Below, piece after piece: positions 17,104 through 26,636 of a stretch of 44,269 nucleotides of DNA. The stretch is taken from positions 1 through 44,269 of the forward strand of contig JAJZPH010000011.1 of the NCBI GenBank assembly GCA_021811265.1, in the 5' to 3' direction. The translations under genes and the position numbers were made by a program. The stretch's first letter is position 1; each line of letters begins with the position of its first letter. The DNA comes from a bacterium. Lineage in GTDB: Bacteria; Chlamydiota; Chlamydiia; Chlamydiales; SM23-39. The notes under the pieces were generated by a model, which was not told the origin of the DNA, did not search any database, and worked only from the letters and a program-made list of their open reading frames with translations.

Positions 17104-17781
17104 ATGGATAGAACGCTTTTTCGCTTTCTGCAAGAAAAGAAGCCCTTTTTTCAAGATCGGTTTTTTTATCTTCCTCAAGACGCTCGTCACTGCTTTTTTT
17201 CTGAATCTTTTTCAATTCTGCCCAAGGAACAGCCAGTGGCAATAGAATATTGCAGTGGCAATGGTCAATGGATTTTGGACAGGGCTCAAAAAAACCCTTC
17301 GATTTTTTGGGTTGCTGTAGAAAAAAAATGGAAGCGTGCTTCTCAGATCTGGAATAGGATGTCCACGATGCAGTTGGAAAATCTTCTTGTGGTTTATGGA
17401 GAGGCGCACGCTTTTACGCGCCACTTTCTTTCTGAAGGAGCAGTCACAGAAGCATTTGTCAATTTTCCAGATCCCTGGCCCAAACGGCGTCATGGAAAAC
17501 ATCGTCTGATCCAAAAAGAATTTGTAGACGAGCTTTCCAGAGTTCTGAAGAAGGGAGGCAAGATCACTTTAGTGACAGATGATCCCATCTATTGTGCAGT
17601 AATCTGTCAAGAGATCTGCTCCTCTTGTGCTTTTGCACCTGAATTTCCAGAACCTTATTACATTACCGAGTGGCCAGAGTATGGCTCTTCCTTTTTTGAA
17701 AATCTTTGGAGAAAAAAAGGGTTGCAAATCCACTATCTTCGCTTTGCAAGAACTGTGCAAAACAGCATAGTTGCAAGATAG
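17104..17781 (+). CDS. trmB: tRNA (guanine-N7)-methyltransferase
   Basis: Makes m7G46 in tRNA using SAM. The 225 aa carry the TrmB signature FPDPWPKRRHGKHRLIQ, the SAM motif in the form IEYCSGNGQWI, and the C-terminal TLVTDDPIYC block. The length fits the family. Confidence 0.92.
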   Translation: MDRTLFRFLQEKKPFFQDRFFYLPQDARHCFFSESFSILPKEQPVAIEYCSGNGQWILDRAQKNPSIFWVAVEKKWKRASQIWNRMSTMQLENLLVVYGEAHAFTRHFLSEGAVTEAFVNFPDPWPKRRHGKHRLIQKEFVDELSRVLKKGGKITLVTDDPIYCAVICQEICSSCAFAPEFPEPYYITEWPEYGSSFFENLWRKKGLQIHYLRFARTVQNSIVAR

Positions 17782-17901
17782 GCGGCAGGTCTTTGATCTT
17801 TTTTGCTATTGTTCCGGGGATTTTGCTAAAAATTTTGAAAATAATAGTGATCTGTTATAGTAGCACATGTTGTTCGTCAAGATTTTACAATGGTTTTTTC
17901 G

Positions 17902-18900
17902 ATGAAAAAGTTTCTTTTTGGGAGCGTGATGCTCACTTCATCTGCTTGCGGACCGCTTTTCGGCGATGCAGGGGAAGGTCTTCCGCAAACTTTTTTTGTC
18001 ACTGAGAGAGCAGCTGCACTTGCTGAAACTTTTGACATCGAAAGCGATTCGAAAAAAATGGGATCGGTCGCCAAAAAAATCTTTAGCTTCACTGCTAACT
18101 TTAATTTTTCCGGTCCTTCTTCGGAAAAAATTGCACATGCGACAGAAGAATTCTTTTCTTTTGGTAGAGTCGCTCATCTTTTTGATGCTAAGGACAAAGA
18201 AATCGGTAGGATCGAAGAGGTTCTTTTTACCTGGGTATCTCCTGCAAAGTATCGCATTTTCGATTGTGACAATCGGCTCATAGCGATTGCGCGCATGAAC
18301 TTTTGGGGTACTGGATTTGTGATTTCCGATCCATCTTCTCAAAAAGAGATTGCAATTGTCCATAGACCTTGGCTGCGTTTTTTTCACAATTCATGGACGG
18401 TGGAAGTGTCAGACTCTCAGGCCATGGACCCCAGATTGCTTGTTTTCCTTTCTGTGTATCAGATCGATAGTGAAGCGCGTTTGAGGGTACGAGGTCCTGC
18501 AGAAGAAAAATTTCTCCAAGGTATGCATATCCAATTATGCCAAGAAGAGCCCCTTGTGCAAGAGTTGGATCATTTTGACACGCTTGCCGATGATCAAATC
18601 TTGGAAAACTGGCCTCAAAGAGAAAAAGAGTATGCAGAGAAGCTATCTTCATTTACTACAACGATCCTGTCGCGTCTCTCTTGTCGCTCGCAAAAAGTAA
18701 AAAGCTCTTATATGAAACAGAAAGAGTTTGAAAAGCAGTATGCACAGATGCAGCAGGAACATTTTTTGGAATGTCTGCAGGAGGGCATCTGCGTTTTAAA
18801 AGACCCTAATGTTTCGAGCGTGGAAAAAAAGATACTTTATAACTTGTTGAAAGAAATGAAGAGAGAGCGTTTGCAAGAAAATCGGGGCAGAGGGATTTGA
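17902..18900 (+). CDS. exported LURP-one/tubby-like beta-barrel protein (putative)
   Basis: About 332 aa. The N terminus MKKFLFGSVMLTSSACGPLFG looks like a signal peptide, with a weak lipobox at SSAC. Residues about 30-190 read as repeated beta strands (FFSFGRVAHLFDAKDKEIGRIEEV, KYRIFDCDNRLIAIARMNF and HNSWTVEV type, given in part), which resembles the LURP-one-related/scramblase fold. The C-terminal part is helical and charged. Function unknown; family placement is by eye. An in-frame ATG at 17890 is possible, but the signal peptide fits 17902. The last 19 nt overlap the convergent tRNA-Pro gene, so the terminal RGRGI is encoded by tRNA-antisense sequence. Confidence 0.7.
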   Translation: MKKFLFGSVMLTSSACGPLFGDAGEGLPQTFFVTERAAALAETFDIESDSKKMGSVAKKIFSFTANFNFSGPSSEKIAHATEEFFSFGRVAHLFDAKDKEIGRIEEVLFTWVSPAKYRIFDCDNRLIAIARMNFWGTGFVISDPSSQKEIAIVHRPWLRFFHNSWTVEVSDSQAMDPRLLVFLSVYQIDSEARLRVRGPAEEKFLQGMHIQLCQEEPLVQELDHFDTLADDQILENWPQREKEYAEKLSSFTTTILSRLSCRSQKVKSSYMKQKEFEKQYAQMQQEHFLECLQEGICVLKDPNVSSVEKKILYNLLKEMKRERLQENRGRGI

Positions 18901-18956
18901 ACCCCCGACCTACTGGTCCCAAACCAGCCGCGCTAGCCAAACTGCGCTATGCCCCG
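18882..18956 (-). tRNA. tRNA-Pro (anticodon UGG)
   Basis: The minus strand folds to a tRNA of 75 nt: acceptor CGGGGCA/TGCCCCG with discriminator A, anticodon arm GCTGG-TTTGGGA-CCAGT giving UGG, and T arm GGGGGTTCAAATCCC. Its 3' end overlaps the end of the plus-strand coding region before it. Confidence 0.95.
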
Positions 18957-19088
18957 AAAAAAACAATTGCCATGGTATACTAACACCTTCTTTTGAGCAA
19001 TGAAAAAGCAAGGGGCGAAGAAGAAAGAAATGCTGTTGTTTTGAAGAATTTTTTGTGCCATTCTTGCGAGAGTAGACAAGGAGAGCCT

Positions 19089-20660
19089 ATGTTTTCCACG
19101 AGCAAAGTTCTAAAAGATCTGCAAAAACTAAGTTCTACTCCTGTAGACTTGCCATCCGCTATGTCTAAAGAGCGTATTGAAAAAATGCAAAGCCTCAACG
19201 CGGGATGGAAGCTTTCCTATGCAACGGAACGAGTGGACGAAGAGGTAATCCAAACACTCTTCCAGCTTGCGCATGACAGAAATGCTTTGGACCTTATGCA
19301 GCAGATGCAGTTGGGCAAATGCCTCAATCAAATCGAGGGTTTTACCAGTGAGAAAAAATCTGTTTTGCATACGGCAACAAGGGATTTTTTTAAAGACCAA
19401 CTCTCTTCAAAAGAGGCAGATTCTGCCCGCCGAGGCGCTTACGAAGAAGTTGAGAAACTGGAGCGATTTGTGCAGCTCATGGAAGAAAGGGAGTGGAGCG
19501 ATATCATCCAGATTGGCATTGGAGGATCTTCCCTTGGGCCAAAGGCCATTTATCAGAGTCTTCGTGCCCATCAAAAAAAACCCGTGCGCGTCCACTTTTT
19601 GTCTAACATCGATCCCGATAGCGCATCGAAGATCTTGCAAGAAGTGCATCTAGAAACTACTCTCGTGATTTCGGTTTCTAAATCGGGAACAACGCTAGAG
19701 ACCTGCCAGAATGAAGAGAGGATAAGGAATGCTTTTGCGAGCGAAAGAATCGATCCTCAGGGACATTTTCTTGCCGTGACGGCAAAAGGCAGCCCTATGG
19801 ATAATCCTGCGCACTATTTAGCCATTTTTTACATATGGGATTTCATTGGAGGTAGATTTTCAGCAACCTCGATGGTAGGAGGTGTTGTGCTGAGTTTGGC
19901 ATTGGGCTTTGATATGTATTGGAAGCTTTTGGAAGGCGCTCAAGCAATGGATCGAGTCGCAAGAAGTTCTGTGAATCCAAAAAACCTTCCTTTAATGGGA
20001 GCTCTTTTAGGTATTTGGAATCGCAATTTTTTACACCATGCATCTCTGGCTCTGATTCCTTACGCAGAAGGGCTCGCAGGATTTCCCGCCCACGTGCAAC
20101 AGCTCGACATGGAATCTAACGGCAAGCAGATTGACAGACAGGGAAACTTTCTCGATTTTCCTGCGGGGGAAATTCTTTTTGGAGATGTAGGGACCGACTG
20201 CCAGCACTCTTTTTTTCAATTTCTCCATCAAGGGTGTGATATTGTGCCCATTGCATTCATCGGCGTTGTAAAAGACCAGTATGGGAAAGACCTTGAGCTG
20301 GAAGGAACTTCTTTCCAAGAAAAGCTCCTTGCGAATCTTTTTGCTCAGATGATTGCTTTGGCTCAGGGGCAAAAGAGCGAAAATCCCAACCAACTCTTTT
20401 TAGGCAATCGTCCCAGCCACCTTCTATTAACTGAAGTGTTAGATCCCTATCGTGTGGGAGCTCTTCTTGCCTATTTTGAACATAAAATTGCGTTTCAAGG
20501 ATTTATCTGGGGAGTTAATTCTTTTGATCAAGAGGGCGTGCAGCTTGGGAAAAAGCTTTCTAACCAGATGATGGACGGGTTTCGTTGCAAAAAAAGTATG
20601 CAGTCTTTTTCTTCTCCCATCATTGAGGCTTGCCTTGATCTTACGGAAGACTTTCTTTAG
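19089..20660 (+). CDS. pgi: glucose-6-phosphate isomerase
   Basis: Interconverts glucose-6-phosphate and fructose-6-phosphate in glycolysis/gluconeogenesis. It is 523 aa from the ATG at 19089, which has AAGGAGAG just upstream; the frame is open to 18993 but lacks a better site. Motifs: IGIGGSSLGPKAIYQSL, the sugar-isomerase loop SVSKSGTTLET, GGRFSATS, and the C-terminal region FDQEGVQLGKKL. The length and the AHVQQLDMESNGK segment fit the family. It ends 7 bp from the convergent recF. Confidence 0.95.
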   Translation: MFSTSKVLKDLQKLSSTPVDLPSAMSKERIEKMQSLNAGWKLSYATERVDEEVIQTLFQLAHDRNALDLMQQMQLGKCLNQIEGFTSEKKSVLHTATRDFFKDQLSSKEADSARRGAYEEVEKLERFVQLMEEREWSDIIQIGIGGSSLGPKAIYQSLRAHQKKPVRVHFLSNIDPDSASKILQEVHLETTLVISVSKSGTTLETCQNEERIRNAFASERIDPQGHFLAVTAKGSPMDNPAHYLAIFYIWDFIGGRFSATSMVGGVVLSLALGFDMYWKLLEGAQAMDRVARSSVNPKNLPLMGALLGIWNRNFLHHASLALIPYAEGLAGFPAHVQQLDMESNGKQIDRQGNFLDFPAGEILFGDVGTDCQHSFFQFLHQGCDIVPIAFIGVVKDQYGKDLELEGTSFQEKLLANLFAQMIALAQGQKSENPNQLFLGNRPSHLLLTEVLDPYRVGALLAYFEHKIAFQGFIWGVNSFDQEGVQLGKKLSNQMMDGFRCKKSMQSFSSPIIEACLDLTEDFL

Positions 20661-20667
20661 AGTTCTT

Positions 20668-21738
20668 TTAAAGGAGTCGAATCGTACCCTTTGTCACGAC
20701 GTAGGTTGCTTGGATAGCTTCTTCTGCAAAGAGTGGAGAGGGGGACGTGAAAAAGACCTGGAACAAACCACTGAGAAGAGGTCGCAGGAGAGATTGTCTT
20801 TGTGCATCGAGATGGATTGCAAGATCATCCAGTGTAACTAAAATGGGTTCGGAAAACTTGTGAGAAAGGCGCTTCCACTCGGAGAGACGCAAGGAGAGGA
20901 GAAATGATTTTTTTTGTCCCTCGCTGGCAAATGCGTTAGCCGTTTTTTCCTGAAAGAAAATCATCCAATCATCCCGATGAGGTCCGATTAATGTGGCGCC
21001 AAAGCTAAGCTCTTTGATTCGGTTTTTTGCCAAAAGTTCCCGGTAAGCTGATAGAGAAAAGTGTTCTTCTGAAAACGAAGGTAGGTAGCGCAGTTGGACT
21101 GTTTCTTCGTGCGATAGCTTTTGGAGAAAAGAGGGTAAAAGCGCATCGAGTTCTTGGAGCAAAAGCTTTCTTTTCTCCATGAGATAGAAGGCAGAGATGG
21201 CCATTTCTTCTTCCCAAGCAGAGAGAGTTTTTGTATGTTTGGTTTTCAGAAGAAAGTTTCTCTGTTTGAGAGCTTGATAGAACCTAGAAAGATGGTGGGT
21301 ATAGAGAGGGTCTTCTTGGGCAAGATGGAGGTTTAAAAAGCGTCGCCGAATCGAAGGAGAGCCCGAGAAAAGGTCGCGATCATCGGGAGCGTGAAGAACA
21401 GAGGGTAATAGACCCAAAAGGGAGGAGAAGCTAGTAGAGGGGTTTTTTTGATAGGAGCATTTTTTTTCTTTCCCGTCGAAATAAAGAGAAAGCGATTGAT
21501 CCAAATGATCTTTGCAGATGGTTGCCTCGATGTAGAAGAAATTTTTCCCCTTTGCAATGAGATCTTGCAGATGGTTTGTGCGAAACGACCTGCCGGTGCT
21601 GAGAAGGTGGATAGCTTCTAGGAGATTTGTTTTTCCCTCTCCATTTCCTCCACAAATGGCATTGATCCGAGGGTGGAAGGAAATATCTGTATGCTCATAG
21701 TTGCGAAAATTATGCAAAAGCAGGTTTTTTAGAATCAT
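20668..21738 (-). CDS. recF: DNA replication and repair protein RecF
   Basis: SMC-like ATPase that helps load RecA at gapped DNA. 356 aa with the N terminus MILKNLLLHNFRNYEHTDI, Walker A GGNGEGKTNLLE, signature LFSGSPSIRRRFL and a C-terminal LATLIGPHRDDW-like segment (reads FGATLIGPHRDDW) followed by SEGQKKSFLLSLRLSEW. The start overlaps the dnaN 3' end by 29 nt, so the pair is cotranscribed, as in Chlamydia. Confidence 0.95.
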   Translation of the reverse strand: MILKNLLLHNFRNYEHTDISFHPRINAICGGNGEGKTNLLEAIHLLSTGRSFRTNHLQDLIAKGKNFFYIEATICKDHLDQSLSLYFDGKEKKCSYQKNPSTSFSSLLGLLPSVLHAPDDRDLFSGSPSIRRRFLNLHLAQEDPLYTHHLSRFYQALKQRNFLLKTKHTKTLSAWEEEMAISAFYLMEKRKLLLQELDALLPSFLQKLSHEETVQLRYLPSFSEEHFSLSAYRELLAKNRIKELSFGATLIGPHRDDWMIFFQEKTANAFASEGQKKSFLLSLRLSEWKRLSHKFSEPILVTLDDLAIHLDAQRQSLLRPLLSGLFQVFFTSPSPLFAEEAIQATYVVTKGTIRLL

Positions 21739-22861
21739 TGTGGGCTTCAGTTGGAGGAGGTGGGTCCATAAGTCTCATGGGCATAAGGGCGAAAAGTGCA
21801 GAAGAGGTGTCAGAGATGAGACCGGGATTGTAGGAGTCGGTAAAAGAGAAGCGTATGGTTTCATCTTTGCTATGCCGTAAAATGTCGAGGAAGTAGTGAG
21901 GATTGAAAGCGATTTCCAATTTCTCTCCTGCGTAGTCGACGGGCATCTGGACATTTCCTTCGCCAATTTCACTGTTGGTAGCGTTGAGTTGAAGTTGTCC
22001 CGTGGTAAATATGAAGCGGATGGAGCCACTCGTTTCCGATGTGAAAAGCGAAACTTGGCGCAAGAGCACCATCAGTTCTTCTCGATGTAATGAAAAAGAG
22101 AGAGCAGGATTTGCAGGGATGGCACGTTCCACATCGGGATATTGTCCCGATAAAAGTTTTGTGGTGAGCAAGGTGCTGTTGTGTTCCAAAAAGACCTTAT
22201 CATGAGTGAGGCTGAGCGTAGCTTCTTTTTCACCATGCTCTAGCATTTTTCCCATCTCTTCTACCGCTTTCAAAGGGATGATATAGGATCCTTGAAAGGA
22301 GGGGTCGGAAGAAATTTTGGTCCAGGTTTTGGCCAGGCGTTTGCCATCGGTTCCTACAAAAGTGGCTGTCTGATTTGCGATCTGGAGAAGAATTCCATTC
22401 AAAAAGTAACGGCTATCTTCGCGCGAAACGGAAAAAGAAGATCTGGCGAGCAGCTCTTTCAGCAGGTTCGGTGCAATGGAGAGCTGGATGGTTCCGGTGA
22501 GTGTGGGAAGTGTTGGAAATTCATTCTTATTCATCCCATGAATTTTAAAGATTGAGCTTCCGGCAGTTATTTCTGCGTGATCGGAAGGGGTGGTACTGAT
22601 CTTGACCTGGCTGGTGGTGAGTTCGCGAATGAGTTGGAAAAATCTTTTTGCCGGAAGAGCAATGGCTCCTTCTTCGATCACTTTGGCGCTGCAAAAAGAG
22701 CGCATGCTTGTTGTCAGATCGGTAGCACTTAAGACAAGTTGGTCATTGACAGCTTCCAAAAGCACGTTGGCAAGGATGGGGATTGCGGGCTTGTTTGCGA
22801 CAATGCTGAGCAGTTTGCAGCATAGGGTTGTAAGATCTGCTTTTGAAATTACAATCTTCAT
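21710..22861 (-). CDS. dnaN: DNA polymerase III beta subunit (sliding clamp)
   Basis: Ring-shaped processivity clamp of the replicase, 383 aa from the ATG at 22861 (MKIVISKADL). A longer frame to 22891 exists, but the family N terminus and an upstream AGAGGA favour 22861. Clamp features include the N-terminal domain with ILANVLLEA, the middle-domain GTDGKRLAKTW segment and the C-terminal SYNPGLISDTSSALFALMPM in place of the usual VMPMRL end. The very C terminus has an added tail rich in Pro, Lys and Asp after the normal end (PPPPTEAHNDSKKPAFA). recF begins within this tail. Confidence 0.95.
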   Translation of the reverse strand: MKIVISKADLTTLCCKLLSIVANKPAIPILANVLLEAVNDQLVLSATDLTTSMRSFCSAKVIEEGAIALPAKRFFQLIRELTTSQVKISTTPSDHAEITAGSSIFKIHGMNKNEFPTLPTLTGTIQLSIAPNLLKELLARSSFSVSREDSRYFLNGILLQIANQTATFVGTDGKRLAKTWTKISSDPSFQGSYIIPLKAVEEMGKMLEHGEKEATLSLTHDKVFLEHNSTLLTTKLLSGQYPDVERAIPANPALSFSLHREELMVLLRQVSLFTSETSGSIRFIFTTGQLQLNATNSEIGEGNVQMPVDYAGEKLEIAFNPHYFLDILRHSKDETIRFSFTDSYNPGLISDTSSALFALMPMRLMDPPPPTEAHNDSKKPAFA

Positions 22862-22927
22862 GAAGCCATCCTCTGTAAAATTAGAGCGCAATTGTTCTAT
22901 AAAGATAGAAGATCCTTTTAAGCGCTG

Positions 22928-23374
22928 TCAAGAGTAGATTTTCCTCAGTTCTCTTTTTTCCGCCTTTTCTTTCAGAGCGGCACGCTTATCATAGCTCTTT
23001 TTGCCCTTTGCAATAGCGATACGTAATTTGATTCTTCCCTTTTTGAGATAAAAAGCCAGAGGAATGATCGTCATCCCTTTTTCTCTAGAAAGTTTTTGAA
23101 TTTTTTCGATTTCGTAAAAATGCATGAGGAGTTTGCGTTCTCTTCTTTCTTCATGGTTTTCATGCGTTCCAAATCGATAAGGAGGGATGCTGGCGTTGAT
23201 GAGGTAGAGCTCATTTCTTCTCGGTGCGACGTAGGCATCTTGCAAGGAACCCTCATGGCTTTTGAGAGATTTTACCTCTGTTCCGACGAGCGCAATGCCT
23301 GCTTCAAAGGTCTCCAAAACCTCATAATCGTGAAAAGCCCTGCGGTTAGAGACAAGGTCGTTGTGTGTATTCAT
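22928..23374 (-). CDS. smpB: SsrA-binding protein SmpB
   Basis: Binds tmRNA and delivers it to stalled ribosomes (trans-translation). 148 aa with NRRAFHDYEVLETFEAGI, GTEVKSLK and the C-terminal basic tail KGKKSYDKRAALKEKAEKR. It lies upstream of dnaN in the same direction, 66 bp apart, reproducing the smpB-dnaN-recF order of Chlamydia. Confidence 0.96.
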   Translation of the reverse strand: MNTHNDLVSNRRAFHDYEVLETFEAGIALVGTEVKSLKSHEGSLQDAYVAPRRNELYLINASIPPYRFGTHENHEERRERKLLMHFYEIEKIQKLSREKGMTIIPLAFYLKKGRIKLRIAIAKGKKSYDKRAALKEKAEKRELRKIYS

Positions 23375-23547
23375 AAAAAAATTAGGCTCAGTTGTCTAGA
23401 TTCACCCACGAGGAGCATCAATATTTTTTTGATAACCATTGTGATCGAATGTACACAAAGTCGCAGTTTCTCTCGAAATGTTTTTTTTGGCTCTTGAAAG
23501 AATAGCTGGTAGCAAAGTATTGATAAGAAAAACCAAGGATGTGTTTC

Positions 23548-24363
23548 ATGAAAAATGTTTGGAAAATAATAATTCGTAACATTTTACCTCTTTTCAATCT
23601 TGCGCTGTTTGCATGCCTAATAATGATGGGCGTTTCAGGGAAAAATAGCGGCGCCCAGATAGATGCGGAAAGGGTTAAAATTCTTTCGGCTGACCAAAAA
23701 GGGAGCATAGAGATTGGTTTTTTTGAAGGGAAGCCTCTGATTCGCTTTTTGGACGAGAAGGGAAATGAGACGCTTTGCTTGCAGGGGAGCAAAGAGCCGT
23801 CTATTGCTTTATACGATGGGAAAGGAGTTGCTTTGGCATCGCTTTTGGTCAACTCTCATGAAGAGGCACAGATGCTGTTTAGCGATGAGCGGAATGCCAA
23901 TCGCTTAGAAATTAAAGGGGGTGGATTTCCTGCAATTTATTTAAAAAACCCCCAAGAAGCTGTTTTGGGTTCCTGGTCCTTATTTCAAGAAGGTGGATGT
24001 GGCTTTGGACTTGCCCAATCTGATGGAATGGTATCTGCCATATTGCGTGGAGGCGACAGGCCAGGACTGGCCTTTTATGATCAGAGCGATCTTCCAGGGG
24101 CGGTATTTGGACTGATGGAGAAAGTTCCTCATCTCTTGATAGCTGGAGAAAATGGAGAGGAGGGTGTTTTGATTCATGGAGGACAGCCCAGTGGCATGAT
24201 GGTGATGGATGAAGAGGGACAGCTAAAAGTGTTCATTTCCAAGCATGGAATCTATCAGGGCAAAGAAAAGTCTGCTATGGGTCAGCCCAAAGAAAAACAG
24301 AAGCTCTTTTCTTTAGAAGGAAATCTCAAGTCTCTGTTTCCGAAGAAGGGAGAGATGCGCTAA
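23548..24363 (+). CDS. membrane-anchored beta-rich protein, unknown
   Basis: Family not recognised. 271 aa starting MKNVWKIIIRNILPLFNLAL; the N terminus is one hydrophobic anchor (about 8-30). The rest is regular short beta-strand/turn units (for example IALYDGKGVALASLLV, RPGLAFYDQSDLPGAVFGLM, GVLIHGGQPSGMMVMDEEG), each about 20-25 residues, so it may fold as a beta-propeller or solenoid on the periplasmic side. AAGG at 23535-23538 fits the ATG at 23548 better than the ATG at 23539. The 3' end overlaps the convergent rarA end by 38 nt. Confidence 0.7.
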   Translation: MKNVWKIIIRNILPLFNLALFACLIMMGVSGKNSGAQIDAERVKILSADQKGSIEIGFFEGKPLIRFLDEKGNETLCLQGSKEPSIALYDGKGVALASLLVNSHEEAQMLFSDERNANRLEIKGGGFPAIYLKNPQEAVLGSWSLFQEGGCGFGLAQSDGMVSAILRGGDRPGLAFYDQSDLPGAVFGLMEKVPHLLIAGENGEEGVLIHGGQPSGMMVMDEEGQLKVFISKHGIYQGKEKSAMGQPKEKQKLFSLEGNLKSLFPKKGEMR

Positions 24364-25630
24364 GAACTTGTTCTGAAGGAGCTGGCGTGTTTCGAAAAGA
24401 GTCAAAGTAGCGCAGACGTTTGTTTAATTCTCTTTCAAAACCTCTTTCTGCGGGATGGTAGAAGGAGGTACGCTTTAATTGTTCGGGAAAGTAGTTTTGT
24501 CCTGCACAACCATCTTTTGTGTCGTGATCGTAGAGATATCCTTTTCCATAGCCCATTTTCTTCATAAGAGAGGTAGGTGCATTCAGTGCAAATGCAGGGG
24601 GAGGGAGATGGGAGTTTTTTTGCGCGCATTCCATAGCACTATTCATAGCAACGTAGAGGGCGTTGCTTTTGGGAGCAAGGGCAAGATAGAGGAGGGCTTC
24701 TGCGATAGCAAGTTCTCCTTCCGGATGTCCGAGAAGATGGTAGGTTTGCCAGGCTAAATGGGCGATGTGCAATGCTTGTGGATCTGCAAGGCCTATATCT
24801 TCACTGGCCATGCGGATGAGCCGTCGTGCAATAAAGAGAGGATCCTCTCCCGCATCGAGCATGCGTGCGAGCCAGTAGAGTGCAGCATTGGGGTCAGAAC
24901 CTCTGACAGCTTTGTGCAAAACCGAGATGAGGTTGTAGTGGTGGTCATCTTGTTTGTCATAGAGAGGAGCTTTTTTTTGGATGAGGTTTTTTATCTGTTC
25001 TAAGTCGAGAAGCTCTTTTTTCCCTTCCATGTTTTCGATCATGTTCAGAAGATAGCGGGCATCCCCGTGGGCAGATTCGATGAGAAAATTTTTTGCTTCT
25101 TCTGTAAGAGGAAGGGGAGATAGTTTTTCTTCGTAGCGAGAAAGAATTTTTTGCAAATCTATTGGTTCGAGGGGAGAAAGGGTAAGGACACGCATACGCG
25201 ACAATAGGGCGTTATTGAGAGAAAAAGAGGGATTTTCCGTCGTAGCTCCAATAAGAACGATGGTTCCATTTTCAATATAGGGGAGAAAAGCGTCCTGCTG
25301 GGCTTTATTGAACCGATGGATCTCATCGACAAAGAGGAGGATTTGCCTTTGAAAAAGAGGATTTTCCCTTGCATCCTGAACAATTTTTTTAATTTCTGCA
25401 ATTCCGCTAAAGACAGCGCTGATCTGAATGAAGGGCAAAGAAAAGCAAGCAGAGTAGATTTTTGCCAGAGTGGTCTTTCCGCATCCTGGAGGCCCATACA
25501 AAAGAAAAGAAAGGGGTTTTTTGCGTGCAATCGATTCTTTTAAAAATCCGCCACTGGCCAGAAGAGTTTCTTGGCCCACAAATTCTTCAAAAGATCTAGG
25601 GCGCAGTTGCTCTGCGAGAGGAAGAGACAT
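24326..25630 (-). CDS. rarA: replication-associated recombination protein A (AAA+ ATPase)
   Basis: Clamp-loader-like AAA+ ATPase (RarA/MgsA/WRNIP1) acting at stalled replication forks. 434 aa: N terminus LAEQLRPRSFEEFVGQ, Walker A GPPGCGKTTLAK, Walker B LLFVDEIHRFNKAQQDAFLP, sensor 1 IGATTENPSFSLN and a C-terminal MgsA domain with SEDIGLADPQAL and GYGKGYLYDHD. Convergent with and overlapping the preceding unknown gene. Confidence 0.95.
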   Translation of the reverse strand: MSLPLAEQLRPRSFEEFVGQETLLASGGFLKESIARKKPLSFLLYGPPGCGKTTLAKIYSACFSLPFIQISAVFSGIAEIKKIVQDARENPLFQRQILLFVDEIHRFNKAQQDAFLPYIENGTIVLIGATTENPSFSLNNALLSRMRVLTLSPLEPIDLQKILSRYEEKLSPLPLTEEAKNFLIESAHGDARYLLNMIENMEGKKELLDLEQIKNLIQKKAPLYDKQDDHHYNLISVLHKAVRGSDPNAALYWLARMLDAGEDPLFIARRLIRMASEDIGLADPQALHIAHLAWQTYHLLGHPEGELAIAEALLYLALAPKSNALYVAMNSAMECAQKNSHLPPPAFALNAPTSLMKKMGYGKGYLYDHDTKDGCAGQNYFPEQLKRTSFYHPAERGFERELNKRLRYFDSFRNTPAPSEQVLSASLPSSETET

Positions 25631-25694
25631 AGTTTTCCTAAAAATTACGTAATACCCGCCACATTATACCCAAAGAACTACAATTCTAAAAACA

Positions 25695-26618
25695 TCAAAC
25701 GTTTACTCCTACCTGAGACCAGGAGCTTGCCACAATATGAGCAATGGGTTCTCCAAATTGCAACTCCCTTGAGGCTGTTACAGTTTTTCTTGCAAAGATG
25801 GCAAAGCCTATGTTGAGCCAAGGATAGTGACTAAGAGCACAATGCCAGATTCTTCTCATTTTTTCCCAAGAAGGCCCTCCCTCTTGTGTGGCTGCAAGGT
25901 AAAAGGCATGATTGGCTATTCCAGAATATTTTTTGCAAAAACCTTCAAGATCTTGATCCGGAGGGGCCTCATGATAGTCCTGCATATGCCCCACCTGGTC
26001 ATCGCTTCCAAGAATCGGGTGATCACGGTATCCAGAGCCTGGGTTCGACATCGAACGCAAAGAGTCTCCCAGAGCGGCCCCATGAATCAAATGATCGCCA
26101 ATATTCCAACTAGCGTCTGGGTCTTGAGCCCTCACGTTGAACCGATGGTGTTTTTCTGTAACCGTAAAGACATCCGCAAGAGACTCTTCAATGGCCCTGC
26201 TTTGGCATTGGTTATTACCCAAACGGTAGGAAGAAATAATAGCTTCTCCAAACGCATGGGTAATGAGCTCTGCATTCTCAGCAAAGGAGGCAGAAAATAT
26301 TTCAGGAGAAAAATCTCCATAGTATACTTTTTGCTCTTCTTTATGCCAAAAAACCCGATTGAAAGCTGCAGGATGGTGAATATCAATTCTCATAGTGTAT
26401 TGATCGCCTACCGGAGCGCTTCCCACAATATTTCGAAAAAATTGGTCAATGTTCTCCATAATCTGGAAATAACGATTTGCCTCTGCATCTGGAGAATTTT
26501 CATGTCCATTCCAACAAAGCCGAACCCCTGTAGAACCATTCCACACTTCTTTTAGCCCCCGTAACCCAATAAGCCTAGAGTGCGTAAAATCATCTCCTGC
26601 TCCAAAACCGAATACCAT
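25695..26618 (-). CDS. inactive thermolysin-like (M4) paralogue 1
   Basis: 307 aa resembling the C-terminal half of M4 metallopeptidases: IDIHHPAAFNRVFWHKEEQ, WNIGDHLIHG, GDSLRSMSNPGSGY and YSGIANHAFYLAATQEGG align with thermolysin segments in the same order. The zinc-binding HExxH reads ELITH, so the first His and the catalytic Glu are missing. The third-ligand segment AIEESLAD keeps Glu. The His of thermolysin's GVHINSGI is lost (GFCKKYSGI). Hydrolysis is therefore unlikely; a binding or structural role is more probable. It differs from copies 2 and 3 in lacking their hydrophobic N terminus (begins MVFGFGAGDD). It has GGAGG 8 nt before the ATG. Third and last gene in an array with 18-bp gaps. 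Confidence 0.82.
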   Translation of the reverse strand: MVFGFGAGDDFTHSRLIGLRGLKEVWNGSTGVRLCWNGHENSPDAEANRYFQIMENIDQFFRNIVGSAPVGDQYTMRIDIHHPAAFNRVFWHKEEQKVYYGDFSPEIFSASFAENAELITHAFGEAIISSYRLGNNQCQSRAIEESLADVFTVTEKHHRFNVRAQDPDASWNIGDHLIHGAALGDSLRSMSNPGSGYRDHPILGSDDQVGHMQDYHEAPPDQDLEGFCKKYSGIANHAFYLAATQEGGPSWEKMRRIWHCALSHYPWLNIGFAIFARKTVTASRELQFGEPIAHIVASSWSQVGVNV

Positions 26619-26636
26619 TTTAAAATCCTCCTTTCC

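Noticed and set aside
25664..25679. TATACCCAAAGAACT resembling the end of a hairpin repeat
   Set aside because: Only about 15 bp match and there is no second arm; it may be a relic or chance.
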